A stretch of 64,000 nt of DNA from Spiroplasma endosymbiont of Aspidapion aeneum (GTDB lineage: Bacteria; Bacillota_I; Bacilli_A; Mycoplasmatales; Mycoplasmataceae): positions 248,001-312,000 of the forward strand of contig NZ_OZ034994.1 in the NCBI RefSeq assembly GCF_964031045.1. The letters run 5' to 3'. Under the pieces are notes generated by a model. It was not told the origin of the DNA. It searched no databases and saw only the letters and a list, made by a program, of their open reading frames with translations. Below, one piece after another: positions 42,186 through 51,238 of the stretch. A program made the translations under genes and the position numbers. Within the stretch, counting starts at the first letter, position 1, and each line of letters opens with the position of its first letter.

Positions 42186-42464
42186 ATGACAAAGGCAGAA
42201 TTAGCACAGAAACTTGCAACTAGTTTCGACTTATCATCAAAGTCTGAAGGTGAAAAAATAATATCATTTATTTTTGATGAAATTGCATCTTCATTAGTTA
42301 ATAGAGAAGAAATAGCAATAGCTGGATTTGGTAAATTTTTAACAGCAGACAGAGCTGCTCGTGAAGGTGTAAATCCATCTACAGGTGAAAAAATTAAAAT
42401 TGCCGCAACAACAGTTACTAAATTTAAAGCAGCAAAACAATTAAAAGATGCTGTTGCAAAATAA
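42186..42464 (+). CDS. hup: DNA-binding protein HU
   Basis: HU is the small dimeric histone-like protein that bends and packs DNA. The 92-residue protein begins MTKAELAQKLATSFDLS and carries the HU/IHF signature across the beta-arm: GFGKFLTADRAAREGVNPSTGEKIKIAATTVTKFKAAKQLKDAV. The ribosome binding site is gaaagg. It is followed by an AT-rich hairpin with a T-run (42476-42522) that is probably its terminator. Confidence 0.97.
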   Translation: MTKAELAQKLATSFDLSSKSEGEKIISFIFDEIASSLVNREEIAIAGFGKFLTADRAAREGVNPSTGEKIKIAATTVTKFKAAKQLKDAVAK

Positions 42465-42475
42465 AACAATTTAAT

Positions 42476-42522
42476 AAAAAGATTTTTATATAAATATAAC
42501 AATTTATATATTTTTTTTTCTT
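42476..42522 (+). terminator. Probable terminator after hup
   Basis: Weak AT stem atataaat/atttatat followed by a run of at least nine T. Confidence 0.5.
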
Positions 42523-42540
42523 TAAAATAGGAGATATGAA

Positions 42541-43110
42541 ATGATTTATGAATTATTTGACCGAGGATATTTAAATAGTGAAGCTTTACTAATTAGATAC
42601 TATAAAAAAATAGGTATCTCTGAAAATCAATTAATAATCATTCTTTTGATAAATTCTTTAAAAAGAGAATCTGATCGTGTATATATGCCATCAGAAATTT
42701 CAAAATATATGAATATTTCAAAGGAGTGTATCTCTAAAGAAATTGACATTTTAATAGAAAATAAGTTTTTTAATATAGAAAAAAACAAATCTTCTGGTAC
42801 ACAAAAGATAAATTTTTCACCAATATACAATAAAATAATTTATGAAATAGAACTTGAGAATATTAATAATAGTGATGCGCTAAAAAAACTTACTCTGTAT
42901 GTAAGGAAAAGTTATAACATTATACTTTCAGACAGTGATAAGGAAATAATAATAGCATTATTTAATAGTGGTCTATCTTGGTCATATGTTCATGATAATC
43001 TAGAACCAAAACAGCATATTCAAGATAGCAATGAATTAATTAGAATTCTTAAAAAACTTCATGAAACAACTTCAATTAAATTTTCAACATTCAATTGAGT
43101 TGATATTTAA
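42541..43110 (+). CDS. DnaD-like protein
   Basis: A 189-residue protein whose N-terminal half fits the DnaD winged-helix domain used in replication restart and initiation: LIRYYKKIGISENQLIIILLINSL, YMPSEISKYMNISKECISKEIDILIENKFFNIE. The C-terminal half (KEIIIALFNSGLSWSYVHDNLE) resembles the DnaD/DnaB C-terminal (DDBH2-type) helix where a YIxxIL motif is usual, but the canonical YxxxIxxxW ending is not clear. TGA close to the end is Trp, so it ends NWVDI. It lies just after hup with ggaga as ribosome binding site and 19 bases before a membrane protein gene. Confidence 0.7.
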
Positions 43111-43129
43111 TATATAGAATAAAACAAAT

Positions 43130-44002
43130 ATGAAAAAAGATATCTTTAAAAATAATTCAATTATAAATAAAGGAATACTTAAGATTGATTCATATATGGA
43201 AAAAAACAATACTCAAAAAATGAGATTTAATTTTTATGTATTGTGTTTTTTTATTTTGGTAGTGATAAATCCGGTTAATATATTTGTAATAAAAAATGAA
43301 ATATTAGCTACCGTTAATATATTCTTAGATTTTTGATTTCTTATTTTATTTTCATTAATGGGTTGATTTTCAACAGATTTATACCACTCTTCTCTTGTTA
43401 TATATGATAAATCTTTGGAGCTTAAAGATTGAAAATGCACGCTTAAGAGAATTATAAAGTATTCATCTATTGGTTATTTAAAAACTATTGTTGTTGTGAA
43501 TTTTCTAAATTCAATTATTTTTTCAACACAAGTAATATATTTTTTTGAAGAGGAATATAAATTCATAGCTGAAGGTTCAATTGTTATGATTGACCTATTA
43601 CTTATCCCATCGTTTGTAAAACTTTTTGAAACAATTATTAAAAATAGAGAAATTTTAAGAAATGTTTTAAGACATGCTTTTGTTAGACAATCTGTTACAA
43701 TGGAAGATCTCTTTGAGAATTATGAATTTTCAAAAAATTTTGTTTTTTTAAATTTCGACAATTATTTTTTAAAAAGTAAGCACAACATATTTTTTATTAC
43801 AGGAAATAATTATTCTCTAGATGAAAAAGATATGGTAAAAAAATTAAATCATGAGATTGTTGACATATATAAAGAACTATGATATTTTCACGTCAAGATA
43901 ATTCAAGAATACCATAAATTAAAAACTAAAAAACAAAAAAGAAAATGTTTAAATATTTTATTATATTATTTTATGATTTGGGTAAATTTTTTTGATTTTT
44001 AA
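43130..44002 (+). CDS. Membrane protein, unknown
   Basis: A 290-residue protein read through several TGA Trp codons. Hydrophobic segments lie near residues 34-50, 60-85, 115-135 and 140-160; the N terminus and the C-terminal 130 residues are hydrophilic, the latter rich in Phe, Asn and Lys (NFVFLNFDNYFLKSKHN... RKCLNILLYYF). No family is recognised. It follows the DnaD-like gene by 19 bases and lacks its own strong ribosome binding site. A partner role with the DnaD-like protein at the membrane is conceivable, but is only a guess from proximity. Confidence 0.65.
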
Positions 44003-44079
44003 AATATATCATGTTTTATTTTAAATATTATTCATATATTTAAAATATGAGCATTAAAATTAAAAATTATTCCTAAATA

Positions 44080-44250
44080 AATTGAAAGATGTTCAAGATT
44101 TAGTAATAAAAATAGAGCTTTTAAATATCACTCTTCTACAGAAAGTTTAAAGTGTTGGGTTAAAGAAAATTTTTTTGAATCATTCAGTAGAATATTTAAA
44201 GTTATAAAACATTTTTATAATTGTTTCTAAAAATTTATTACAAATTAAAA
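44080..44250 (+). pseudogene. Transposase fragment of the 15925 IS family
   Basis: One frame reads SRFSNKNRAFKYHSSTESLK followed by CWVKENFFESFSRIFKVIKHFYNCF, which aligns with the catalytic-Glu region of the intact transposase (SNSGFKHNSSTEALNGWIKE followed by QFYLSVGNHFNSLSDFYKTF). Only the 3' part of the gene is left. Confidence 0.65.
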
Positions 44251-44296
44251 TTTTTCAAGGAAATAAATTATAATTTAAAAGGATTAAAAGTAGAAC

Positions 44297-44336
44297 GGTT
44301 ATAGATCAACCACTCTACTTAGAGCCGTTTTTCTAT
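44297..44336 (+). ncRNA. Attenuator-like structured element
   Basis: Two incompatible folds can be drawn. Fold 1: agtaga and ggtt pair with aacc and tctact around loop atagatc. Fold 2: aacgg pairs with ccgtt, which runs directly into ttttt, giving an intrinsic terminator. Such exclusive folds are typical of attenuators and riboswitch expression platforms, but no gene follows closely on this strand. Confidence 0.3.
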
Positions 44337-44482
44337 AATAAAAATATAATAAGTATTTTTAAATAGAGTTAGATATTTAAAAATTTTACTTTTTTATAAA
44401 AAATGACAAAGTTTAATAATTTACAAGAAGGGTGAATATAATCTCTAAAAAACTTATAAAATATGAGAATGGTAAATATAAA

Positions 44483-44528
44483 AAAAGGAGGCTAACTACG
44501 TTTTATTAGAGTTATCTTCCTTTTTTGT
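44483..44528. terminator. Strong bidirectional hairpin
   Basis: Arms aaaaaaggaggctaact and agttatcttcctttttt pair over about 16 bases with one or two mismatches; T-run on the plus strand and A-run before it give terminator function in both directions. Confidence 0.7.
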
Positions 44529-44638
44529 ATATATTATTTATAAATTATCAATTAATTTAGCTATATTTATTTTGGTATAAGTTTATTGATAGGATATAAG
44601 ACCTATATACAAAGTAAATACAAAATTTATTGGAAATA

Positions 44639-44668
44639 AAATACCATTTCTATAGAGAAATGGTATGT
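44639..44668 (-). terminator. Probable terminator of minus-strand membrane gene
   Basis: Perfect stem ataccatttct/agaaatggtat with loop atag, about 45 bases after the minus-strand stop codon; on that strand it is followed by attttattt. Confidence 0.6.
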
Positions 44669-44712
44669 GATATATAATTATAAATTAATAATTATCTTTA
44701 AAATATTATCGT

Positions 44713-45129
44713 TTATCATTGTTTAAATAAAAGACCTGTTGTTGGTGCAAATCCAATTGTATATAAAGCTATGGCCCCGATTCATATTCCGTATTGTCTT
44801 GCTTTTCCCAAAGATGAAAGCATTCCATCTTTTGCAAAAAATACGATACCTACAACTAATAATAAATATGCTAGTAAGATTGATGCGTGAATAATAATTT
44901 TAAATATTAATTCTCCAGCCTCAATTCTAATAAATATAAACATAAAACTAATTAATATTGAAAATCCAAGGATAGCTAATGCACCTATAGTTATTCCATA
45001 TCCAGCAGATTTGCTGTTAATATCTCCTAATGTTAGTCCAGCATAACCAAATGCTTCATTTACAATTAATGCAAACATTAAAAATATTGTTGCAAGTACT
45101 GTTAATAATACACTATGCATTTTACTCAT
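44713..45129 (-). CDS. Four-helix membrane protein, unknown
   Basis: A 138-residue protein read through two TGA Trp codons to a TAA at 44713. The start ATG at 45129 has a strong ggagga ribosome binding site. Hydrophobic segments: residues about 5-25, 45-70, 77-100 and 118-135; short loops contain few charged residues (LGDINSKSAG, KDGMLSSLGKARQYG). No family recognised. It is downstream of recU on the same strand with an 83-base spacer that has a promoter-like tag-ataat; probably its own unit. Confidence 0.68.
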
Positions 45130-45212
45130 TTTTTATTCCTCCATAAGTATTATTCTACACTATTTAGAATAGAAAAAAGTAATTTTTAAAATAGTTTTTA
45201 TTCTTTACACTA

Positions 45213-45698
45213 TTAAGTAATAAATTTTTTAAGTATTAATTCTAAATCTAAAAACAAATTATCTATTTTAACTGAGTAACAATTTTCATTAAACCATTCC
45301 AATGGAATTTTACGAATATTTAACTCTATAAATTGTTTGATATCAACAACATAAATATTTTCATTTTCATGGAAGTAAATAAAAATAAGTGCAACACCAT
45401 TGTGTTTTGAAACATTAGTTAATTTTTTAAATTGATGTTTTTTAATATTACTTAGATTAAAATATTCTAGTTCAGTTTCCTTTGCCTCAATTTCTAAATA
45501 GGTCCCTTTATAAACACCAATATAATCACAAAAATCATTTTTTAATAATTTTGCTTTAACAAAATTATCAGTGTCAATCGAAATAATTTTATTAGTAACT
45601 GAAGTTTTCGCTAACAAATAATTATTATTATCTTTATTATTTTCTATTGAATTATTAATAACACTTTCTAAAAACATGCCTCTATTATTTAAAATCAT
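45213..45698 (-). CDS. recU: Holliday junction resolvase RecU
   Basis: RecU cuts Holliday junctions in recombination and repair in Firmicutes and mollicutes. The 161-residue product starts MILNNRGMFLESVINNS, the typical RecU N-terminal NRGMxLE motif, and has the nuclease core CDYIGVYKGTYLEIEAKETE with the catalytic Asp, Glu and Lys, then NLSNIKKHQFKKL and NGVALIFIYFHE. The start at 45698 is set by gggaga and by homology; upstream in-frame ATG codons code for a hydrophobic stretch unlike RecU. The 14-base element shared with the SSB-like genes lies 16 bases upstream. Confidence 0.9.
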   Translation of the reverse strand: MILNNRGMFLESVINNSIENNKDNNNYLLAKTSVTNKIISIDTDNFVKAKLLKNDFCDYIGVYKGTYLEIEAKETELEYFNLSNIKKHQFKKLTNVSKHNGVALIFIYFHENENIYVVDIKQFIELNIRKIPLEWFNENCYSVKIDNLFLDLELILKKFIT

Positions 45699-45713
45699 AA
45701 ATATTTCTCCCAA

Positions 45714-45727
45714 ATATATAAACACCA
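45714..45727 (-). promoter_or_regulatory. 14-base element shared with SSB-like upstream region
   Basis: On the minus strand it reads tggtgtttatatat, the same 14 bases as at 15854-15867. A tataca lies four bases upstream of it on the minus strand, and the recU ribosome binding site follows directly. Confidence 0.55.
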
Positions 45728-46093
45728 TTTTTGTATAATTTGTGCATAGAAATAACAAAATAAAAAAAATAAAATAAAATAAACTAAGTGAGATTATGAA
45801 TATTAGATAAGGCAATTGCTAATAGTAAATATAATTTTATTCAAGAATATATTAAGAAATTGTAGCAATAACTGACTGAAAAATTCTAGGTTTATCATCA
45901 AATAAGGGGGTATATTATTAAGATAATAATCATAAATACGCGATATAGCTATACCTGCAAATTAATATAATTATATATCTTGATTTTTCCCCATTTTTTC
46001 ACCTTAAATATAAAATTATAGGTAATTTTGCTTGTTATTTTAAATATAGTTATTATATAATTAATTTATCATTAAAAATTCAATACATATGAA
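45728..46093. other. Spacer between divergent recU and permease
   Basis: AT-rich, with no open frame of note. It must hold the recU promoter (near 45731-45740) and the promoter for the riboswitch RNA (around 46055-46085, where tata-rich sequence occurs). Nothing else is seen. Confidence 0.5.
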
Positions 46094-46155
46094 ACTTGTA
46101 TATATCCTCATATTGGGAGGGTGTTTCTACCTTAGACCTATCTAAGACTATAAGT
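46094..46155 (+). promoter_or_regulatory. Purine riboswitch aptamer, guanine type
   Basis: Matches the purine aptamer fold: P1 acttgta (46094-46100) with tataagt (46149-46155), J1/2 tatat, P2 cctc/gagg with loop atattgg, J2/3 gtgtttctac, P3 cttag/ctaag with loop acctat, and J3/1 gac. The specificity base equivalent to position 74 is C (46148), which pairs with guanine or hypoxanthine; adenine aptamers have U. Some mollicutes have related 2'-deoxyguanosine sensors, so guanine against deoxyguanosine cannot be fully settled by eye. Confidence 0.9.
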
Positions 46156-46212
46156 GTCTTTATTTTTAAAAGACATTAATACACAGTTTTTCTGTATTAT
46201 TGTCTTTTTTTT
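46155..46212 (+). terminator. Riboswitch expression platform (terminator/antiterminator)
   Basis: Terminator: agacattaatacacag pairs with ctgtattattgtct and runs into eight T. Antiterminator: tgtcttt (46155-46161) pairs with aaagaca (46169-46175), removing the terminator's 5' arm and competing with the last base of P1. Ligand binding should therefore turn the permease gene off. Confidence 0.85.
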
Positions 46213-46235
46213 GTAAATATATGAAAGGATTTAGC

Positions 46236-47678
46236 GTGAAAGATAAATTAACAAATAAAAGAACGATTAGAGGAATCGAAAAATACTTTAAGTTTGATAA
46301 ATTAGAAGCTATCTTTAAAAAAGAACTTATAGCTGGGATATCAACTTTTTTATCAATAATATATATATTGTCAGTTCAACCAAGTTTAATAGTAACTAAT
46401 CCGATTGGTCACTCATTTTCAGATGGAAAAGATGCTTATTATCTGGGTACATTCTTTGCAACAGTCTTAGTCTCTGCTTTCTTCTCAATTCTTATGGGAT
46501 TATTTGCAAATGTGCCAATAACTATTATTGCTTCAATGGGTATGACCGGGCTATTTATAAATATTGCCTATACAAGTGCACAACCATTATATTTTGAGGG
46601 CGCAATGATGGCAACAATGATTTCATCAATTTTATTTTTTACAATTTCAATAACCCCTTTAAGATCTTATGTTATTAAGGCAATACCAGAAAGTTTAACA
46701 AAAGTTTTTGGTATTGGCATAGGATTATTTATTGCCTATGTTGGTTTAAAAAATATGGGATGATTCTCATTAAATAATGGTATGCCTGTTGCTTCATTAT
46801 CTAAATTTAAGGAAAATTATCTAGGAATAATTTTAGGAATGCTAACATTAATGATAATTTTAGGGTTATATTATAACAATGTTACAGGGGCAGCGGCTAT
46901 TGGAATAGTTATAATGTTTATTGTTGCTCTAATAATTGCAAATACAATTAGTGAAGATAATTCATCTTTTAATTTAATTGCAAATGCCAACCTTAGAGGT
47001 GGAATTCATTGAGATTATAATTATTTATTTGGTATAAAGAATAATATGTCACATGTATTCTCGAGAATGAAAGATAAATCTGTATGAACAAATCCTACAT
47101 TCTACATCTCAATATTTATTATTACATTAATTAACTTCTTTGATGCAACGGGAACAATGATGGTGTTTAATGATAAATTAAATCGTCAAACAAAGTTTAA
47201 AAGAGAAATTTCTAAAAAAGCCTTGATTGTTGATGCTGGCGGGACAATGATGGCACCGCTTTTTGGAACAACACCAATGACAACAGCAGTTGAGTCTTCT
47301 GTTGGAATTGAACAAGGCGGAAAAACTGGAGTTGTTTCAATTGTATCTGGTCTTTTAATACTATCTTGTTTAGCAATAGCACCAATTTTTCAAATGATGC
47401 CAAAATGTGTAACTTCTGCTTCTTGTGTGTTTGTTGGGATTTTGATGTTAAATGAATCAAAATATGTGGCTTGAGATAAACCTGAAAATCTAATTGCTGG
47501 CTTCTTTTCAATTTCATTTATGGTAATGACATTTTCTATATCGAATGGGATATCACTAGCAATTATATTCTATACATTTATAATGATAGTAACAAGAAAA
47601 TTTAAAGAAATTTCAATAACAATGTATTTATTATCTGCTTTATTTATTCTATACTTTGTAATAACTGCATTTATATAA
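46236..47678 (+). CDS. Purine permease of the AzgA/NCS2 type
   Basis: Membrane transporter for guanine/hypoxanthine (PbuG/AzgA-like). The 480-residue protein, read through several TGA Trp codons, has about 12 hydrophobic segments; landmarks are the N-terminal ELIAGISTFLSIIYILSVQPSLI, then ASMGMTGLF, INFFDATGTMMVF (corresponding to the FDTxGT motif) and GGTMMAPLFGTTPMTTAVESSVGI, the family's substrate-site region. GTG 46236 is preferred because aaagga lies seven bases before it; ATG 46221 is an alternative. The guanine riboswitch upstream supports purine import as the role, which wall-less bacteria need because they lack de novo purine synthesis. Confidence 0.93.
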
Positions 47679-47964
47679 TATTTTAAATTGGGCAATTAGA
47701 TATAATTATTTTTTGCTAATTATCTAATATACATATTAATATTATAATTAGATATTGGCGTTATTTTCATTTTGAGTAGTAAATACAAACTAAACAAAAT
47801 AAAAATTTTAGATGTTTTTCTATGTGAGAATAATTATATATTTTGTACCACTTACAAAATAACTATGTATGAAGATTAATAATTACTTTTAGATTTCTTA
47901 TTGTGGTCACAAGTAAATATTTGTTATTTCAAATGAAAAACTTTTAAAATTTGAAAATACTATT
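47679..47964. other. Spacer with terminator-like hairpin
   Basis: Holds a hairpin attagatataatta/taattatctaat (47695-47729) with T-rich loop, probably ending the purine permease transcript. The remainder is AT-rich without a gene. Confidence 0.5.
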
Positions 47965-48435
47965 TTAAACAAATAATAATATTACTGAAATAATTAATAA
48001 TATCATTGAACTCAAAAATAGAACTTTTTGAGTTTTTTTAATTATTGCCTCCTCATTTGTATATATTGGGAAGTATCTTCTACGTTTATCATTGTAATAT
48101 TTAATAGCTTGTTGATTCCTAAAAAAGCCCATAATTATTGCAACAAGATTTTCTAATAATAAAAAAAATATCAGTGTGTATTTACATGTTTTTTTAAAAA
48201 TTGTTTTATCAATCAAATATCCAAATAATAATGAAATTAAAAATATTATAGCTGCTAAAGCTATGATAATAAATAAATCATATCAGTGAATTTTACGTAT
48301 CCGATCATATTTATATGCATCATTTTCATATTCTTCTTTTTTATTTTCGATTCTTCTTTTTGCCTCTTCCTTGGTTTTTTGAATATTCTCTTTATTTTTT
48401 TCTCTTAACCGGTTTATTATCTTACTATTTTTCAT
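47965..48435 (-). CDS. Membrane protein with charged N-terminal coiled coil, unknown
   Basis: A 156-residue protein starting at ATG 48435 behind aaagga; one Trp is TGA. The first 50 residues are a charged helix (MKNSKIINRLREKNKENIQKTKEEAKRRIENKK), followed by three hydrophobic helices: about 58-80, 88-106, and at the C terminus (VLFLSSMILLIISVILLFV). A basic loop with FRNQQAIKYYNDKRRRYFPIYTNEEA lies between the last two. No family recognised. It is convergent with the permease and divergent from the HAD phosphatase gene. Confidence 0.68.
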
Positions 48436-48541
48436 AAATAAATCCTTTTTTCTCTATTTATTTTACATTAAAAACCTTTTTCATTTAAATAATTGATAAA
48501 ATTAATAGAGACAATATTCATAAAAATAGGAGGTTATTTAG

Positions 48542-49414
48542 ATGAGTTATAAGTATATAGCGTGTGATCTTGATGGAACAAGTTTACAAACAACTGTGGG
48601 TAAATTAACTAAAAAGACGATTGAAAGTGTTCTTGCTTATCAAAAGGAAAGTAATAACAAGTTTTTTATAGCAACAGGTAGAAACTTTATCGTTACTAAG
48701 CATTTAGCAGACCAATTAGGGGTTAAATTGCCAATAATAACATTAAATGGGGCGGTAATCTATGATTGTCAAAGTCAGAAGGTTTTATACCAAGATGCAA
48801 TTGCAAATCAAATAGCAGTTGATATTACAAAGTTTTGTGTAGAAAAAGATTATCACATTGTAGCAAATACATTTGATAAAGTTATTGGAATTGAAACAGG
48901 CGAAAGAATAGATTTTTACTTAAATGAATTAAATGATTATCCCGAAATACAAAAAAATAATATTGTTGTTTACAAAAAACAAAGTGATATGTTGAAAGAT
49001 ATTATTGCAAAAAAAATTGATGTAGTTAAATTCACAATATCACTAGCAGAAAATGATATCCAGTCTATAAAAGATGTTGAAGAGATGATCTCAAAGTATG
49101 ATGTCGCCAATGCGGGAACATATATGATGGGTCGCTATCTTATTGATGTTTTTAGTTCAAAAGCAAACAAAGGAGTTGCTATTAAATATATGGCTAAAAA
49201 TTATTTAAATACGGACCCAAAGGAAATTATTACACTTGGAGATAATAATAATGATCTTGAATTCATAAGAAACTCTAATTTTGGTATCACACTTAAAAAT
49301 GGTGTTGATGTATTAAAAAAAATAGCTTTTAAAGTATTGGAAAAAAGTGTTGAAGAAGATGCTGTGGCTTACTTTTTAGATGAACTAGTAAAAAATAAAG
49401 GGGAAATTAAATAA
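48542..49414 (+). CDS. HAD-superfamily phosphatase, Cof type
   Basis: A 290-residue Cof/YcsE-type phosphatase that usually acts on sugar phosphates, FMN or similar small phosphates. Motif I ACDLDGTSLQ has the nucleophilic and acid/base Asp, followed by FFIATGRNF (motif II region), a cap domain of the C2 type, SSKANKGVAIKYM (motif III Lys) and TLGDNNNDLEFI (motif IV). Start ATG 48542 behind a strong aggagg. It is followed after two bases by an alpha/beta hydrolase gene, in an operon with the RpiR regulator. Confidence 0.94.
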   Translation: MSYKYIACDLDGTSLQTTVGKLTKKTIESVLAYQKESNNKFFIATGRNFIVTKHLADQLGVKLPIITLNGAVIYDCQSQKVLYQDAIANQIAVDITKFCVEKDYHIVANTFDKVIGIETGERIDFYLNELNDYPEIQKNNIVVYKKQSDMLKDIIAKKIDVVKFTISLAENDIQSIKDVEEMISKYDVANAGTYMMGRYLIDVFSSKANKGVAIKYMAKNYLNTDPKEIITLGDNNNDLEFIRNSNFGITLKNGVDVLKKIAFKVLEKSVEEDAVAYFLDELVKNKGEIK

Positions 49415-49416
49415 TA

Positions 49417-50346
49417 ATGGATGATTTAATAATAAAACAGGTTATTTCAGCAATTAATAACCGTCATAAACCAAAAGATGGTAATGGTCCATCTTCACAA
49501 GAAATATTAACTAAATATTTAGAATCATATAAACTAATGACAAACAACGATGAAAGAATTGTGGGACTAGATATTTCAAAAATAACATATGAAAATATCT
49601 TTAACAAGGATGGCAATATTATATTAAAAGCCATGGTTTTAAGAGCTGATGTTGTATCTGATAAATGAGTCGTGGGAGTCCATGGGTACTCTGCTTCTAA
49701 AGAGAGTGTTCTTATGAGTATAAATTATTATCGTAAATTAGGTTATAATATATTTTCTTTTGACTTTAGGAACCACGGTGAATCTGATGATGGGTATATA
49801 ACTATGGGATTGAATGAAATAAGCGACCTTAAAGCTGCTTTAAATCATTTGAAAGAAAATTATGCCCCTAAAAGTGTTGGCTTGGTAGGATTTAGTATGG
49901 GAGCTTTCACATGTAATTATTTTAACCTTTTAGATGAAAACAAGAAATACAATATTGACTGAGTAGTATCAGATTCAACATATTATAACCAAAGAGATGT
50001 ATTGGCAAGGGTTTTAAAATATATAATTCCTATAGAATTATTTAATGACAAAATTCTTGATTTTACAATAAAATATTATAAAGAAAAACTAAATTATGAT
50101 ATAGAATCAATATCTTTAGAAAAGGCTATTAATAGTTGTAAAAAATCTGCCCCAACACTTTTTATTTGTTCTAAAGCAGATCAAGTTACCTTATATAGTG
50201 AAAGCTATCGATTAATGGATGATAGAAAAAAATTTAAGCAAAATGATAAAATTGTAGATTTTGAAACAACTGAACATGTTGCAGCTTCAATTCAAAAAAC
50301 TGACTTATATTGTAAATCGATAGACGAATTTTTTAGTAAATTATAA
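49417..50346 (+). CDS. Alpha/beta hydrolase
   Basis: A 309-residue serine hydrolase of the peptidase S9/dienelactone-type fold. VVGVHGYSASKES gives the oxyanion hole, SFDFRNHGESDDG is the conserved strand, and GLVGFSMGAF has the nucleophile Ser160. A catalytic Asp (SKADQVT) and His (TEHVAA) complete the triad. Mollicute homologues are often lipases or esterases. The Trp after DK at about residue 86 is TGA. It directly follows the HAD gene and precedes the RpiR-type regulator by ten bases. Confidence 0.92.
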
Positions 50347-50356
50347 GGAGAGATAA

Positions 50357-51229
50357 ATGAAATTCATTGATGTTGATGAAAAACTTTTAAATAGTACAGA
50401 TATTCATATTTTAAATGAGATTAATAATGATGCAACTTATTTTTGTACAAATAATATTGCTAGTTTATCAACTAAATATGCAGTTTCAAATTCTGCAATC
50501 ACAAGAGCTTGTAAAAAATTTGGTTTCTCAAATTTAAAAAGTGCACAATTAAAAATTAGTGAAAGGATGGCTGTCAAAAAAGGCTTTTACAAACACGATA
50601 AATCAGGAACAACCGAAGCTTTAATAACAAACATTAAATCATCTGTGATGTATACAATTAATGAAACATTTGATGCTGCAGATAATCAAGTATTGGAGAA
50701 TATTGCGACTTCAATTTTTGCCTCAGACCAAATAATATTATATGGTTTAGAGGAAAACATTTTTGGTGCAAGTGTTTTTGTTGATAAATTAGAGTCATTA
50801 AATATTAATATAAAGCTAGTTATTAACTCTTATAATTACCTTAAAAAATCTATATACTTTAGTAACAATTCTCTTTCTATTATAATTCTTAGAGATAAAC
50901 CTTGAGATGAGGTTTATAACATAATTTCTTGGTCAATTTCTAAGAAAAAAATGAATGTAGTTTTAATAACTCCAGATATTTCTATAACAAGGCGCGAACT
51001 GGAGATAAGAAATATAAGTGCTCATAAAATTAGATTTTTAGCATGCAAAAACTCACTAAATAATATTGATGTTCCTATGAAGAATATTTTTGCCTATTCT
51101 GGAGATTTAATCCTATTTGAAAGCATATACCAAATAATGGTTCATCTAAAACCAAAGATAACAGAACAATCAAATAAAGTACGAGATCTTTATGAAAAAT
51201 TGGTTAGTGATGTTAAAAAAGATAATTAG
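50357..51229 (+). CDS. RpiR-family transcriptional regulator
   Basis: RpiR regulators sense sugar phosphates. The 290-residue protein has the N-terminal helix-turn-helix (NIASLSTKYAVSNSAITRACKKFGFSNLKSAQLKIS, residues about 30-75) and a C-terminal SIS sugar-isomerase-like domain (about 105-270, with ADNQVLENIATSIFASDQIILYG). TGA gives Trp twice in the centre. It lies between two paralogous alpha/beta hydrolase genes and may regulate them or the amino-sugar genes elsewhere; its target cannot be told. Ribosome binding site aaggaga. Confidence 0.9.
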
Positions 51230-51238
51230 GGGAATATA

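Larger units (their letters stand above)
44003..44712. other. Long noncoding stretch with IS fragment and RNA-like structures
   Basis: Seven hundred bases between convergent genes. It holds an IS transposase fragment (44080-44250), an alternative-fold element (44297-44336), a long terminator-like hairpin (44483-44528) and a symmetric hairpin (44639-44667). Confidence 0.6.

Noticed and set aside
45699-45815. Longer recU product with a hydrophobic N terminus
   Set aside because: The ribosome binding site and the family's NRGM start favour 45698; the upstream part would overlap the 14-base element and promoter.
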